A DNA stretch of 64,000 nt, from assembly GCF_037782385.1 (NCBI RefSeq), contig NZ_JBBEXD010000004.1:248001-312000 (forward strand), given 5' to 3'. Source of the DNA: Ascidiimonas meishanensis (lineage in GTDB: Bacteria > Bacteroidota > Bacteroidia > Flavobacteriales > Flavobacteriaceae). Within the stretch, counting starts at the first letter, position 1, and the number at the start of each line of letters is the position of its first letter. The notes under the pieces were generated by a model. The model had not been told where the DNA came from. It saw nothing but the letters and a program-made list of their open reading frames with translations, and did no database searches. Below are positions 51,037 to 59,365 of the stretch, in pieces. A program made the translations under genes and the position numbers.

Positions 51037-51066
51037 CCCCGCATGCGCTATTGCGGGGTTTTTTAT
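51037..51066 (+). terminator. Terminator after the small membrane peptide
   Basis: CCCCGCA / TGCGGGG, a perfect 7-bp GC-rich stem with an 8-nt loop, is followed by a run of T. Confidence 0.85.
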
Positions 51067-51314
51067 TTAATAACGCTACTCAATCTATTCATTTCAAAGT
51101 TTTATTGTTCAATTATATTTAAGCTTAAAGCGTCCTTTAACCCATTGGAATTAACAATATGAAATAATTCTAAAAATTTGTCTATTGCCCCCTCTACTCC
51201 TTTCGATAAAATTAACACATCCAAAACCAACCCTCAATTCTGACCGTAAGAGGATATGAATACTATTCCATTACAAAACATATGTCATATTTAGAACCTT
51301 CAAGAATTCTAATA
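51067..51314. other. Gene-free AT-rich spacer
   Basis: Nothing recognisable between the terminator and the first of two repeat elements. Together with those elements it forms a 1.1-kb stretch without a gene. Confidence 0.4.
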
Positions 51315-51682
51315 CAACGTGAGTTCAACATAGCCTCCATAAATTATAATTTCAAAATTTTTACACTATTTTAATCTAATAATCTTATTTGCAGATCATT
51401 ACTTTCATTTTCTTTGTTTGCACCGAGGCGAACGTAAAGAAAACAGCTAGTAGTTGTTGTTAGTGAAGCAGCCAGGCGGCGTGGGGAAAACGAAAAATCC
51501 CGAAGGAAGTCGGGAGCGCTTTTAGTTCATGACATTTCTATTTTCCTTGAAGGAATTCATGAATTTACATTTCTTCCCCGAACTATTGGGGCTTCAAAAA
51601 TTTTTAACGAAAAAGACCTACTACACTTCGGAAAAGAAAAAATCTATAGACAAAGTAATTGTTTTAAATAGAACTCAGATTA
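51315..51682 (+). repeat. Inverted-repeat (MITE-like) element, copy 2
   Basis: A 368-bp element. The left end CAACGTGAGTTCAA (51315-51328) and right end TAGAACTCAGATTA (51669-51682) are imperfect inverted repeats (three to four mismatches). The first 110 bp match copy 3 almost base by base and copy 1 clearly. AGGCGGCGTGGGG at 51474-51486 is shared with copy 1. A 64-codon open frame at 51529-51723 runs across the right end and into spacer; it is not conserved and is not called a gene. Confidence 0.75.
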
Positions 51683-51738
51683 ATACAAATACGGTTAAAA
51701 AATTACAGAAAGTATTTCTATGATTTTAGATAACTATT

Positions 51739-52036
51739 TAACGTGAGTTCAATATAACCTGCATAAAATATAGTTTCAAAATTTTTAAACTATTTTAATC
51801 TAAAAATCTTATTTTTAGATCATTACATTCATTTTCTTTGCTTGTCCAAAGAAAACGAACCAAAAGAAAAGACACTTTTTCCCAAGGTATTTTTGTTCAT
51901 AAAGTGGACAAAACCACAAGGCTTTCCTAAATTTTCTCCAAGGCTTCGAAAATTTTTAACGGAAAACCTTGTTATACTGTGGAAAAAGACAATTTCGAAC
52001 TCGATTTTAATTCTTGTTTACGTCGAACTGACGTTA
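51739..52036 (+). repeat. Inverted-repeat (MITE-like) element, copy 3
   Basis: A 298-bp element with the best-preserved ends: TAACGTGAGTTCAA (51739-51752) and TCGAACTGACGTTA (52023-52036), inverted with two mismatches in 14. It lies in the same orientation as copy 2, only 56 bp away. It lacks the GC-rich AGGCGGCGTGGGG part and so is an internal-deletion form. The open frame at 51842-52045 (67 codons) lies within the element and shows no protein likeness. Confidence 0.78.
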
Positions 52037-52206
52037 TTTAAATAAAACTATAGAGTCTGGTTAAAAAGATCACCAAACTCGTATTCTTCATCAAAGTATT
52101 AAAAAATTAGTAAAAAATTACGTATTTCTACGTGTTGACTGGTGTATTATTAATGATGACATTTGTATAGATGCTAATAATGAATCTTAACATTAACACT
52201 AATATT

Positions 52207-52314
52207 ATGAATTACAAGAGGAATATACGAAATGAGGCAACTATACCGATCCTTATTTTCACACTTTCATTTGTAGTTTTAGTTTGCAATATCTATTTTC
52301 TGTTAACGATATAA
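52207..52314 (+). CDS. Second small single-TM membrane peptide
   Basis: A 35-residue peptide, MNYKRNIRNEATIPILIFTL and then SFVVLVCNIYFLLTI, with a basic head and one apolar helix of about 22 residues. It is followed by two hairpins. A dyad ACGTA-TTTC-TACGT lies about 80 nt upstream and could be an operator. Similar in layout to the gene at 50899 but not in sequence. Translation is not proven. Confidence 0.45.
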   Translation: MNYKRNIRNEATIPILIFTLSFVVLVCNIYFLLTI

Positions 52315-52355
52315 TAATATATTGGGGGTAATTGTTTAACAATTACGTAATGAAA

Positions 52356-52384
52356 GAGGGTTCTGTAAAAGGAGCCCTTTTTCT
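52356..52384 (+). terminator. Probable terminator after the second small peptide
   Basis: AGGGTTC / GAGCCCT, a 7-bp stem with one T-G pair and an 8-nt loop, is followed by TTTTC. A smaller hairpin GTAATTG / CAATTAC lies at 52328-52346. Confidence 0.65.
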
Positions 52385-52385
52385 G

Positions 52386-52425
52386 TTAAAACAAAAATCC
52401 GGATTAATCCGGATTTTTGTTTTAA
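52386..52425. terminator. Bidirectional terminator downstream of sucB
   Basis: A perfect 40-nt palindrome centred at 52405/52406 has the core CAAAAATCCGGAT / ATCCGGATTTTTG. It ends sucB on the minus strand and serves as a backstop on the plus strand. Confidence 0.9.
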
Positions 52426-52438
52426 GATTAATCTCTTT

Positions 52439-53689
52439 TTAAAGCTCAAGCGCTTTTTGGATATTGCCATCCATTAATAATTCTACTGGATTTTCCAACG
52501 CTTCTTTTACCGCTACTAGAAATCCTACCGACTCTTTTCCGTCTATAATTCTATGATCATAAGACAGTGCTACAAACATTATTGGTGCTATTACTATTTC
52601 TCCATTACGAACAATAGGTCTTTCAACTATGTTATGCATTCCTAAAATACCACTTTGAGGAGGGTTAATAATAGGTGTAGATAACATAGAGCCAAAAACT
52701 CCTCCATTAGAGATAGTAAATGTACCCCCAGTCATCTCATCTACTGTTATTTGTCCATCTCTAGCTCTTATTGCCAATCTTTTTATCTCGCTTTCTACGC
52801 CTCTAAAACTTAAGTTTTCCGCATTACGCATCACTGGAACCATGAGCCCTTTTGGACCGGAAACTGCCACAGAAATATCACAGAAATCATAACTAATTTT
52901 ATAATCACCATCAATCATGGAGTTTACATCAGGATATAACTGTAATGCTCTTACTACTGCTTTCGTAAAAAAGCTCATGAACCCTAAACCAACTCCATGC
53001 TTTGCTTTAAAAGTTTCTTTATATTCACTTCTAAGCGCAAAAATAGGACTCATATCTACCTCATTGAAAGTAGTAAGCATTGCTGTTTCGTTCTTCGCTG
53101 ACACTAATCTTTGAGCGACTTTTCTTCGCAGCATTGACAATTTAGAGCGATCTGAACCTCTAGCGCTAACCCCTGGGGTTCCCATGGAAGGAACTGCCTT
53201 TACAGCATCATCTTTTGTTATACGTCCATCTTTACCAGTACCTTTAACCTCACTGGTGCTTACTCCTTTTTCATTTAGGATCTTTTTTGCAGCCGGACTA
53301 GCACTTCCAGTAGCATATGTCTTTTTATCCTCAGTTGGTGCGGGTGCCTTTTCACTATTGGCTTTAGAACTGGTTTCTTCTTCCTTCTTTGCTAATTCCT
53401 TTTCTGCATTCCCACCAGAACCTTCATCTCCAGAAGCTGCTCCGGGCTTTTCTGCGCTTGTATCAATAAGACAAACTACAGCACCTACCTCAACTGCATC
53501 GCCTTCTTCTGCTTTCAGTGTAATGATCCCACTTTCTTCGGCCGGTAATTCTAAAGTCGCTTTATCTGAATCTACTTCTGCAATTGCCTGATCTTTTTCA
53601 ACGTAATCACCATCCGCAACTAACCACTGCGCTATTTCAACTTCGGTAATAGACTCTCCCGGAGAAGGGACTTTCATTTCTAAAATCAT
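52439..53689 (-). CDS. sucB: 2-oxoglutarate dehydrogenase E2 (dihydrolipoyl succinyltransferase)
   Basis: A 416-residue core enzyme of the 2-oxoglutarate dehydrogenase complex in the TCA cycle. It has one N-terminal lipoyl domain with EVDSDKATLELPAEES (lipoyl-Lys in DKA). A Glu/Ala/Lys/Ser-rich linker and an E1/E3-binding domain (ASPAAKKILNEKGVSTSEVK) follow, then the catalytic domain with SYDHRIIDGKESVGFL. It follows sucA by 48 nt, and the pair form an operon. Confidence 0.96.
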   Translation of the reverse strand: MILEMKVPSPGESITEVEIAQWLVADGDYVEKDQAIAEVDSDKATLELPAEESGIITLKAEEGDAVEVGAVVCLIDTSAEKPGAASGDEGSGGNAEKELAKKEEETSSKANSEKAPAPTEDKKTYATGSASPAAKKILNEKGVSTSEVKGTGKDGRITKDDAVKAVPSMGTPGVSARGSDRSKLSMLRRKVAQRLVSAKNETAMLTTFNEVDMSPIFALRSEYKETFKAKHGVGLGFMSFFTKAVVRALQLYPDVNSMIDGDYKISYDFCDISVAVSGPKGLMVPVMRNAENLSFRGVESEIKRLAIRARDGQITVDEMTGGTFTISNGGVFGSMLSTPIINPPQSGILGMHNIVERPIVRNGEIVIAPIMFVALSYDHRIIDGKESVGFLVAVKEALENPVELLMDGNIQKALEL

Positions 53690-53737
53690 ACTATAAATAC
53701 TTTAATTTTATGTTGTTAAAAGCGTTTGTAAAACGTT

Positions 53738-56521
53738 TTATCTATTAATCATGTTATCTTTAGTCTTATCAAAAACATATTCTATGACAGCTTTTTGCCT
53801 TTTTTTATCTCGCGTTGCGCTACCAGCTGCAGGCGAAGCGTAAAATCTTCTGGAAGCAACCCTTAGCTTATGCACATCGTCAAAATGCATAAAGATATGA
53901 CTCCAGGCACCCATATTTCTTGGTTCTTCTTGAGCCCAAACTACATCATCTGCATTTTTATATTTTTTGATAACAGCTTTCATCTGTTTTGAAGGAAGCG
54001 GGAAAAGTTGCTCTACCCGAACTAATGCAACATCATCCCTACCTTTTTCTTGTCTAGCATTCTCTAAATCATAATAAAATTTACCTGTACAAAACACGAG
54101 TGTTTTTACCTTATCTACTTTCACTTCTTTGTCGTCTATGACCATTTGAAAACTTCCATTGACTAATTCATCTACAGATGAAACAGCTTTTGGATGTCTA
54201 AGTAAACTTTTTGGTGTAAAAACAATTAAGGGTTTACGGTAATTCACCTTCATTTGTCTACGAAGTAAATGAAAGAAATTTGCTGGAGTAGTACAATCTG
54301 CTATAAACATATTGTCTTTAGCACATAATTGAAGGTATCTTTCCATACGAGCAGAAGAGTGTTCTGCACCTTGACCTTCATACCCATGAGGTAGCAGCAT
54401 AACCAAGCCGTTTTGGGTTTTCCATTTATCTTCTGCCGAAGAAATATACTGATCAATCATGATCTGTGCACCGTTACTGAAGTCTCCAAATTGCGCTTCC
54501 CAAATGGTTAACGAATTAGGGCTTGCCATAGCATAACCATAATCAAATCCAACAACTCCATATTCAGATAAAAGAGAATTGTATATTGAAAAAGAACCTT
54601 GTTTTTCGTTAAGATGATTCAACTGAATTACTTCTTCCTCACTTTCTTCTGCTTTTAAAACTGCATGCCTATGAGAAAACGTTCCTCTTTCTACATCTTG
54701 ACCCGTAATGCGCACATCAAAACCTTCTGTAAGCAGAGTACCATAGGCAAGTAATTCTCCCATAGCCCAATCCAACTTATCGGTTTTAAAATACATATTA
54801 TACCTGTCTTTAATCAGTTTCTCTATTTTGCGAAGAAACTTTTTCCCATCTGGTATTTTTGTCATCACCTCAGCAATAGCTTCCAACTCTTTTTTGTTAA
54901 AAGAAGTATCTACCTCTTCTAACATAGCATCTTCTTGCACCGGAGCAAATCCTTTCCATTCATCTTCCATGAAAGGAGTAATCACTGTTTTGTCTTCTTT
55001 TCTAGAATCTTCAAGCTTTTCTTCTAGAGAAGCTTTGTATTTTTTCTCTAATTCTTTAACATGAGACTCATCTATAATTCCTTCTTGAATGAGTCTTTCC
55101 GCATAAATATCTCTTGGGTTCTTATGCTTAGCGATGGCTTTGTAGAGTTTTGGTTGTGTAAAACGAGGCTCATCACCTTCGTTATGGCCGTACTTTCTAT
55201 AGCCTAATAAATCAATAAAAACATCTCTTTTAAAAGTGGTTCTAAAGTCCAAGGCAAATAACGATGCATGTATTACAGCCTCCACATCATCTGCATTTAC
55301 ATGTAAGACAGGAGAGAGTGTAACTTTGCCCACATCTGTGCAATAAGTAGATGATCTAGCGTCTAAATAATTGGTGGTAAATCCTATTTGGTTATTCACT
55401 ACTATGTGTATAGTTCCATTGGTACGATAGCCGTCAAGCTGTGCCATTTGAACCATTTCATAGACAATTCCCTGACCAGCAATTGCTGCGTCTCCATGCA
55501 CTACAATAGGAAGTACCTGAGAGAAATCGTCTTCATAATATTTATCTTGTTTTGCCCTTGCAATACCTTCTACAACAGCTCCCACCGTTTCAAGATGTGA
55601 AGGATTAGGGGCGATGTTAATATTTATTTTTTTACCTCCGTCTGTATTTCTATCACTTGTCCACCCAAGGTGGTATTTAACATCTCCATCAAAAACTGCC
55701 TGTTCATAATCTTTTCCATCAAACTCACTAAAAATATCTTTAGCAGACTTCCCAAAAATATTCGTTAAAACATTCAAACGCCCTCTATGCGCCATTCCCA
55801 TCACAAACTGTTTAACCCCTAATTCTGATGCTTTCTCAATTATAGAATCTAAAGCTGGAATTAAGGATTCGCCACCTTCTAAGGAAAACCTCTTCTGACC
55901 TACGTATTTTGTGTGAAGAAAAGATTCAAAAGAGACAGCATCATTCAATTTTCTTAAAATATACTTCTTTTGTTCTGGAGAGAATTTAGGATGGTTGTCA
56001 TTTATATTTAATTTTTGCTGTATCCATTCTATTTCTTCTGGCTTTCGAATATACATATACTCAATTCCAATAGCATCACAATAAATGGCTTCTAAATGTT
56101 TGATAATATCGCTCAATGTCGCTTTTCCTATTCCAAGAATATTACCTGCATCAAAGACAACCTTTAAATCACTTGAAGAAAGTCCAAAATTCTCAATCTC
56201 AAGAGTTGGTTCATAACGTCTCCTTTCTCGTACAGGATTGGTTTTAGTAAAAAGATGCCCTCTATTTCTGTAACCATCTATCAATCGTATCACCTGAAAT
56301 TCTTTTTGAAGTCTTTCAGATATGTCTACCGTTTCTTTAGAAGCAGTTATTGAGCTTGTTTCAAAATTATTAGTATCTGAACCACTTTCCATTCCAAAGT
56401 CAAAGCCTTGAAAAAATGCTCTCCAACTAGGTTCTATACTATCAGGGTTTTGTAAATACTTATCGTATAAATCTGCAAAAAATGAGGTATGTGCAGCGTT
56501 CAAAAAGGAATACTTATCCAT
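53738..56521 (-). CDS. sucA: 2-oxoglutarate dehydrogenase E1 component
   Basis: A 927-residue thiamine-diphosphate enzyme that decarboxylates 2-oxoglutarate and passes the succinyl group to E2. The N-terminus is typical (FFADLYDKYLQNPDSIEPSW). MAHRGRLNVLTNIFGK and HGDAAIAGQGIVYEMVQM belong to the cofactor region, and HGYEGQGAEHSSARMERYLQ to the C-terminal transketolase-like part. First gene of sucAB. Confidence 0.97.
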   Translation of the reverse strand: MDKYSFLNAAHTSFFADLYDKYLQNPDSIEPSWRAFFQGFDFGMESGSDTNNFETSSITASKETVDISERLQKEFQVIRLIDGYRNRGHLFTKTNPVRERRRYEPTLEIENFGLSSSDLKVVFDAGNILGIGKATLSDIIKHLEAIYCDAIGIEYMYIRKPEEIEWIQQKLNINDNHPKFSPEQKKYILRKLNDAVSFESFLHTKYVGQKRFSLEGGESLIPALDSIIEKASELGVKQFVMGMAHRGRLNVLTNIFGKSAKDIFSEFDGKDYEQAVFDGDVKYHLGWTSDRNTDGGKKININIAPNPSHLETVGAVVEGIARAKQDKYYEDDFSQVLPIVVHGDAAIAGQGIVYEMVQMAQLDGYRTNGTIHIVVNNQIGFTTNYLDARSSTYCTDVGKVTLSPVLHVNADDVEAVIHASLFALDFRTTFKRDVFIDLLGYRKYGHNEGDEPRFTQPKLYKAIAKHKNPRDIYAERLIQEGIIDESHVKELEKKYKASLEEKLEDSRKEDKTVITPFMEDEWKGFAPVQEDAMLEEVDTSFNKKELEAIAEVMTKIPDGKKFLRKIEKLIKDRYNMYFKTDKLDWAMGELLAYGTLLTEGFDVRITGQDVERGTFSHRHAVLKAEESEEEVIQLNHLNEKQGSFSIYNSLLSEYGVVGFDYGYAMASPNSLTIWEAQFGDFSNGAQIMIDQYISSAEDKWKTQNGLVMLLPHGYEGQGAEHSSARMERYLQLCAKDNMFIADCTTPANFFHLLRRQMKVNYRKPLIVFTPKSLLRHPKAVSSVDELVNGSFQMVIDDKEVKVDKVKTLVFCTGKFYYDLENARQEKGRDDVALVRVEQLFPLPSKQMKAVIKKYKNADDVVWAQEEPRNMGAWSHIFMHFDDVHKLRVASRRFYASPAAGSATRDKKRQKAVIEYVFDKTKDNMINR

Positions 56522-56558
56522 GTTTCTTTTCCAATTCTTTTTTAAAGAAATAATTTAT

Positions 56559-56566
56559 CAAAAATA
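56559..56566 (-). promoter_or_regulatory. Probable sucAB -7 box
   Basis: On the minus strand TATTTTTG fits TAnnTTTG and lies about 38 nt before the sucA ATG. No exact -33 is seen. Confidence 0.4.
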
Positions 56567-56666
56567 CAACATTTAGACTCAATCTTTAACATACCCGTCA
56601 ATAAATTCATACGCTTGAAGTGGTTTTAAACTATTATTAACAGACTTGTGAAAAAGACAGCTGTTT

Positions 56667-57020
56667 TTACGAATATTTCTGTCTATACCAAACTTTTTGC
56701 CATTCTCTTTTAAGAATAAGAAAGGTAACATGTTTGGCAATTTCCATGATATCATTGCTCTCTAGCTTCTTTACTTGCTTTTCTGAAACATCAATAATAT
56801 AAAGAAGGTTTAAATAATCATTAAACTTGTTTTGAATTAATGAATAGATAGTATGATAGAGCTCTTCTAATAGCAAAGCAGGATTAATATCTATTTTTAA
56901 ATCGATCATTACATTTGCATACAAAAAGTCTTTTTGAAGTTGGGCTACTAAATCTTTATATAAATCAAGACTATTTACTTCTGTTAAAAGGGCAGTACTA
57001 TCAGGATAATTTTGATTCAT
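56667..57020 (-). CDS. Conserved hypothetical helical protein
   Basis: A 117-residue protein, nearly all predicted helix, with no signal peptide, membrane helix or known motif (LYKDLVAQLQKDFLYANVMI, LLEELYHTIYSLIQNKFNDY). I do not recognise the family. The layout resembles small flavobacterial cytoplasmic proteins of the sucA region. It follows the amidohydrolase by 29 nt and may be the last gene of that operon. Confidence 0.7.
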   Translation of the reverse strand: MNQNYPDSTALLTEVNSLDLYKDLVAQLQKDFLYANVMIDLKIDINPALLLEELYHTIYSLIQNKFNDYLNLLYIIDVSEKQVKKLESNDIMEIAKHVTFLILKREWQKVWYRQKYS

Positions 57021-57049
57021 GAAAATTTATATATACCTAATGTGAAATT

Positions 57050-58330
57050 TTATTTTTTATAAATCTCACCATTTTTCATTATAAAAATGACATCTTCTAA
57101 TGTTTTCACATTTTTTAATGGATTGTCCTTTACTGCAATAATATCTGCTAAATAATTGGATTTTAACTTTCCTAACTTATCAGACATTCCTAATAAACTG
57201 GCATTTGTAAGGGTTGCAGACTGTAGTGCTTCTATAATGGGCATTCCTGCTTCTGCCATGTAACCAAACTCTTTTGCATTTTGCCCGTGAGGAAAAACGC
57301 CAGCGTCTGTACCAAAGGCAATAGGCACACCCTTTTTGTATGCTCTTGCAAATGTTCCTTGTATTTGCGGCCCCACTTCTTTTGCCTTAACCGCTACAAC
57401 ATCTGGATAAAATCCGGTAACCTCTGCTTTGTCTGCAACATATTTACCTGCTGTTATAGTAGGCACCAGGTACGTATTATATTTTTTCATTAATTCCATG
57501 GTTTCATCACTCATAAAAGTACCATGTTCTATGGTTTTAATTCCGCCTATTATAGCACGCTTCATACCCTCATCTCCGTGTGCATGTGCAGCGGTAAGCA
57601 TCCCATAATCATTTGCCGTACTTGTAATTGCTTTAATTTCTTCTAAAGTGAACTGTGGATTACTCCCATTTTTAGCGACACTCAACACACCTCCGGTTGC
57701 TGTAATTTTTATAACATCTGATCCGTCTTTGTAACGCTGTCTAACTGCTTTTCTAGCTTCTTCGGGTGAATTTACAACCCCTTCATAAGGTCCAGGATTA
57801 CCCATGAGCTCCTTTCTTGAACCATTGGTAGGATCTGCATGCCCTCCAGTAGTGGCAATTGCCTTTCCGCTGGTAAAAATTCTTGGCCCTTTTACCAAGC
57901 CTTTTTCAATGGCTTTTCGCAAAGAAATATTAACTCCTGTACCCCCTAAGTCTCTTACGGTTGTAAATCCTGCCATCAAAGTTCTTTCTGCATAAACAAC
58001 CGATTGAAATGCTACGTCAGCATCATTATCTGTAAATCTGGCAAGATATTTTTTGGGATTTGTCTCACTTTCAATATGAACATGTAAATCTATTAAACCA
58101 GGAAGTATGGTGGCATCTTTCAGGTTAATTACTTTATCACTTACTAAATCAGGATTTATAAAACCAGAGCGTACCTGTTTTATCTTATTTCCCGAAACGA
58201 TAATAGTTTGCTCTTTTTGAATTTTACCCGTCTCAACATTCAAGATTGCCCCGCAATGCAAATAAAAGTCTTGAGCCAGTAAAATTGAAATATTTCCCAA
58301 AAGAATACATCCTAAAATTATTTTTTTCAT
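57050..58330 (-). CDS. Exported amidohydrolase (imidazolonepropionase/prolidase-like)
   Basis: A 426-residue metal-dependent amidohydrolase with a signal peptide (MKKIILGCILLGNISILLAQ). The metal motifs are complete: LIDLHVHIES (HxH), DVIKITATGGV with the bridging Lys, TAAHAHGDEGM, TIEHGTFM and AFGTDAGVFPHG (Asp). Relatives hydrolyse Xaa-Pro or other peptides or lactams. It lies 15 nt after galE, probably in one operon, but the substrate is not linked to sugars by anything in the sequence. Confidence 0.85.
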   Translation of the reverse strand: MKKIILGCILLGNISILLAQDFYLHCGAILNVETGKIQKEQTIIVSGNKIKQVRSGFINPDLVSDKVINLKDATILPGLIDLHVHIESETNPKKYLARFTDNDADVAFQSVVYAERTLMAGFTTVRDLGGTGVNISLRKAIEKGLVKGPRIFTSGKAIATTGGHADPTNGSRKELMGNPGPYEGVVNSPEEARKAVRQRYKDGSDVIKITATGGVLSVAKNGSNPQFTLEEIKAITSTANDYGMLTAAHAHGDEGMKRAIIGGIKTIEHGTFMSDETMELMKKYNTYLVPTITAGKYVADKAEVTGFYPDVVAVKAKEVGPQIQGTFARAYKKGVPIAFGTDAGVFPHGQNAKEFGYMAEAGMPIIEALQSATLTNASLLGMSDKLGKLKSNYLADIIAVKDNPLKNVKTLEDVIFIMKNGEIYKK

Positions 58331-58345
58331 AAAAACTTAATTTAG

Positions 58346-59365
58346 TTATGATCTGCGAATTTTTTGCTCCCATTTCCATGCGGAAGCCATTGCTTCATCT
58401 AGTGATTTTTCTGCAAACCACCCTAACTCTTTATTTGCTTTGGAAGTATCTGCAAAAGCTGCCGTAACATCTCCTTCTCTTCTCTTAACAATCTTATAAT
58501 TTAACTTTTTACCAGAAATTCTTTCAAAACTTTGAATAACTTCCAAGACCGTACTTCCTTTGCCTGTACCTACATTAAAAACTTCATAGTTAGTGTTGTT
58601 TTTGCTGTCAATTAACCTTGAAAGTGCTTTTACATGAGCCTTGGCCAGATCTGTTACATCAATATAATCACGAATACAAGTACCATCTTTAGTCTCATAA
58701 TTATCACCAAATACTGAAAGTTGTTCTCTTACACCAGATGCGGTTTGTGTAATAAAAGGTACTAGATTTTGAGGCACTCCTAAGGGAAGTTCACCAATCT
58801 CTGCACTCTGGTGCGCCCCAATGGGGTTAAAATAACGTAAGGAAATTGCTTTAAAAGTTTTTATTACACTACAAGCGTCATGAATAATTTCTTCGCCTAT
58901 CTGCTTGGTGTTTCCATAAGGAGAAAAAGCAGTTTTAACTGCGGCATCTTCATTTATGGGCAGTGAATCTGCCTGACCATAAACAGTACAGGAAGAACTA
59001 AAGATAAATGAAAAATCAACAATATGGGTGCAGTTCTGAAGCATGTATATTAAAGAAACTAGATTATTTTCATAATAATCTACTGGTTTTTGCACACTCT
59101 CCCCTACTGCCTTGAAAGCTGCAAAATGGATAGCTCCTTTAAGATCTGGGTGTTTTTGAAAAAAAGCATTAACGTTCTTTTTATCTCTCAGATCAATCTT
59201 CTCAAAAATAGGCTTTCTACCTGTAATACGTTCAATCCCTTCTAATACATCAATTGATGAATTTGAAAGATTATCCACTATCACGGGCTCAAATCCCGCT
59301 TCTTGAAGCTCAACAACCGTATGCGAACCAATGTATCCGAGACCACCTGTAACCAGTATTTTCAT
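58346..59365 (-). CDS. galE: UDP-glucose 4-epimerase
   Basis: A 339-residue extended short-chain dehydrogenase that interconverts UDP-glucose and UDP-galactose (or the N-acetyl forms). It has the NAD-binding GGLGYIGSHTV, SSSCTVYG, and the catalytic Tyr/Lys in SPYGNTKQIGEE; the last part has NVGTGKGSTVLEVI. It overlaps the upstream aminotransferase gene by 4 nt, so the two are translationally coupled. A role in lipopolysaccharide or exopolysaccharide precursor supply is likely. Confidence 0.93.
   Translation of the reverse strand: MKILVTGGLGYIGSHTVVELQEAGFEPVIVDNLSNSSIDVLEGIERITGRKPIFEKIDLRDKKNVNAFFQKHPDLKGAIHFAAFKAVGESVQKPVDYYENNLVSLIYMLQNCTHIVDFSFIFSSSCTVYGQADSLPINEDAAVKTAFSPYGNTKQIGEEIIHDACSVIKTFKAISLRYFNPIGAHQSAEIGELPLGVPQNLVPFITQTASGVREQLSVFGDNYETKDGTCIRDYIDVTDLAKAHVKALSRLIDSKNNTNYEVFNVGTGKGSTVLEVIQSFERISGKKLNYKIVKRREGDVTAAFADTSKANKELGWFAEKSLDEAMASAWKWEQKIRRS

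Noticed and set aside
51529..52045. Two open frames (64 and 67 codons) in the repeat region
   Set aside because: Each lies in or across an element copy, they are not alike in frame, and neither has protein-like features.
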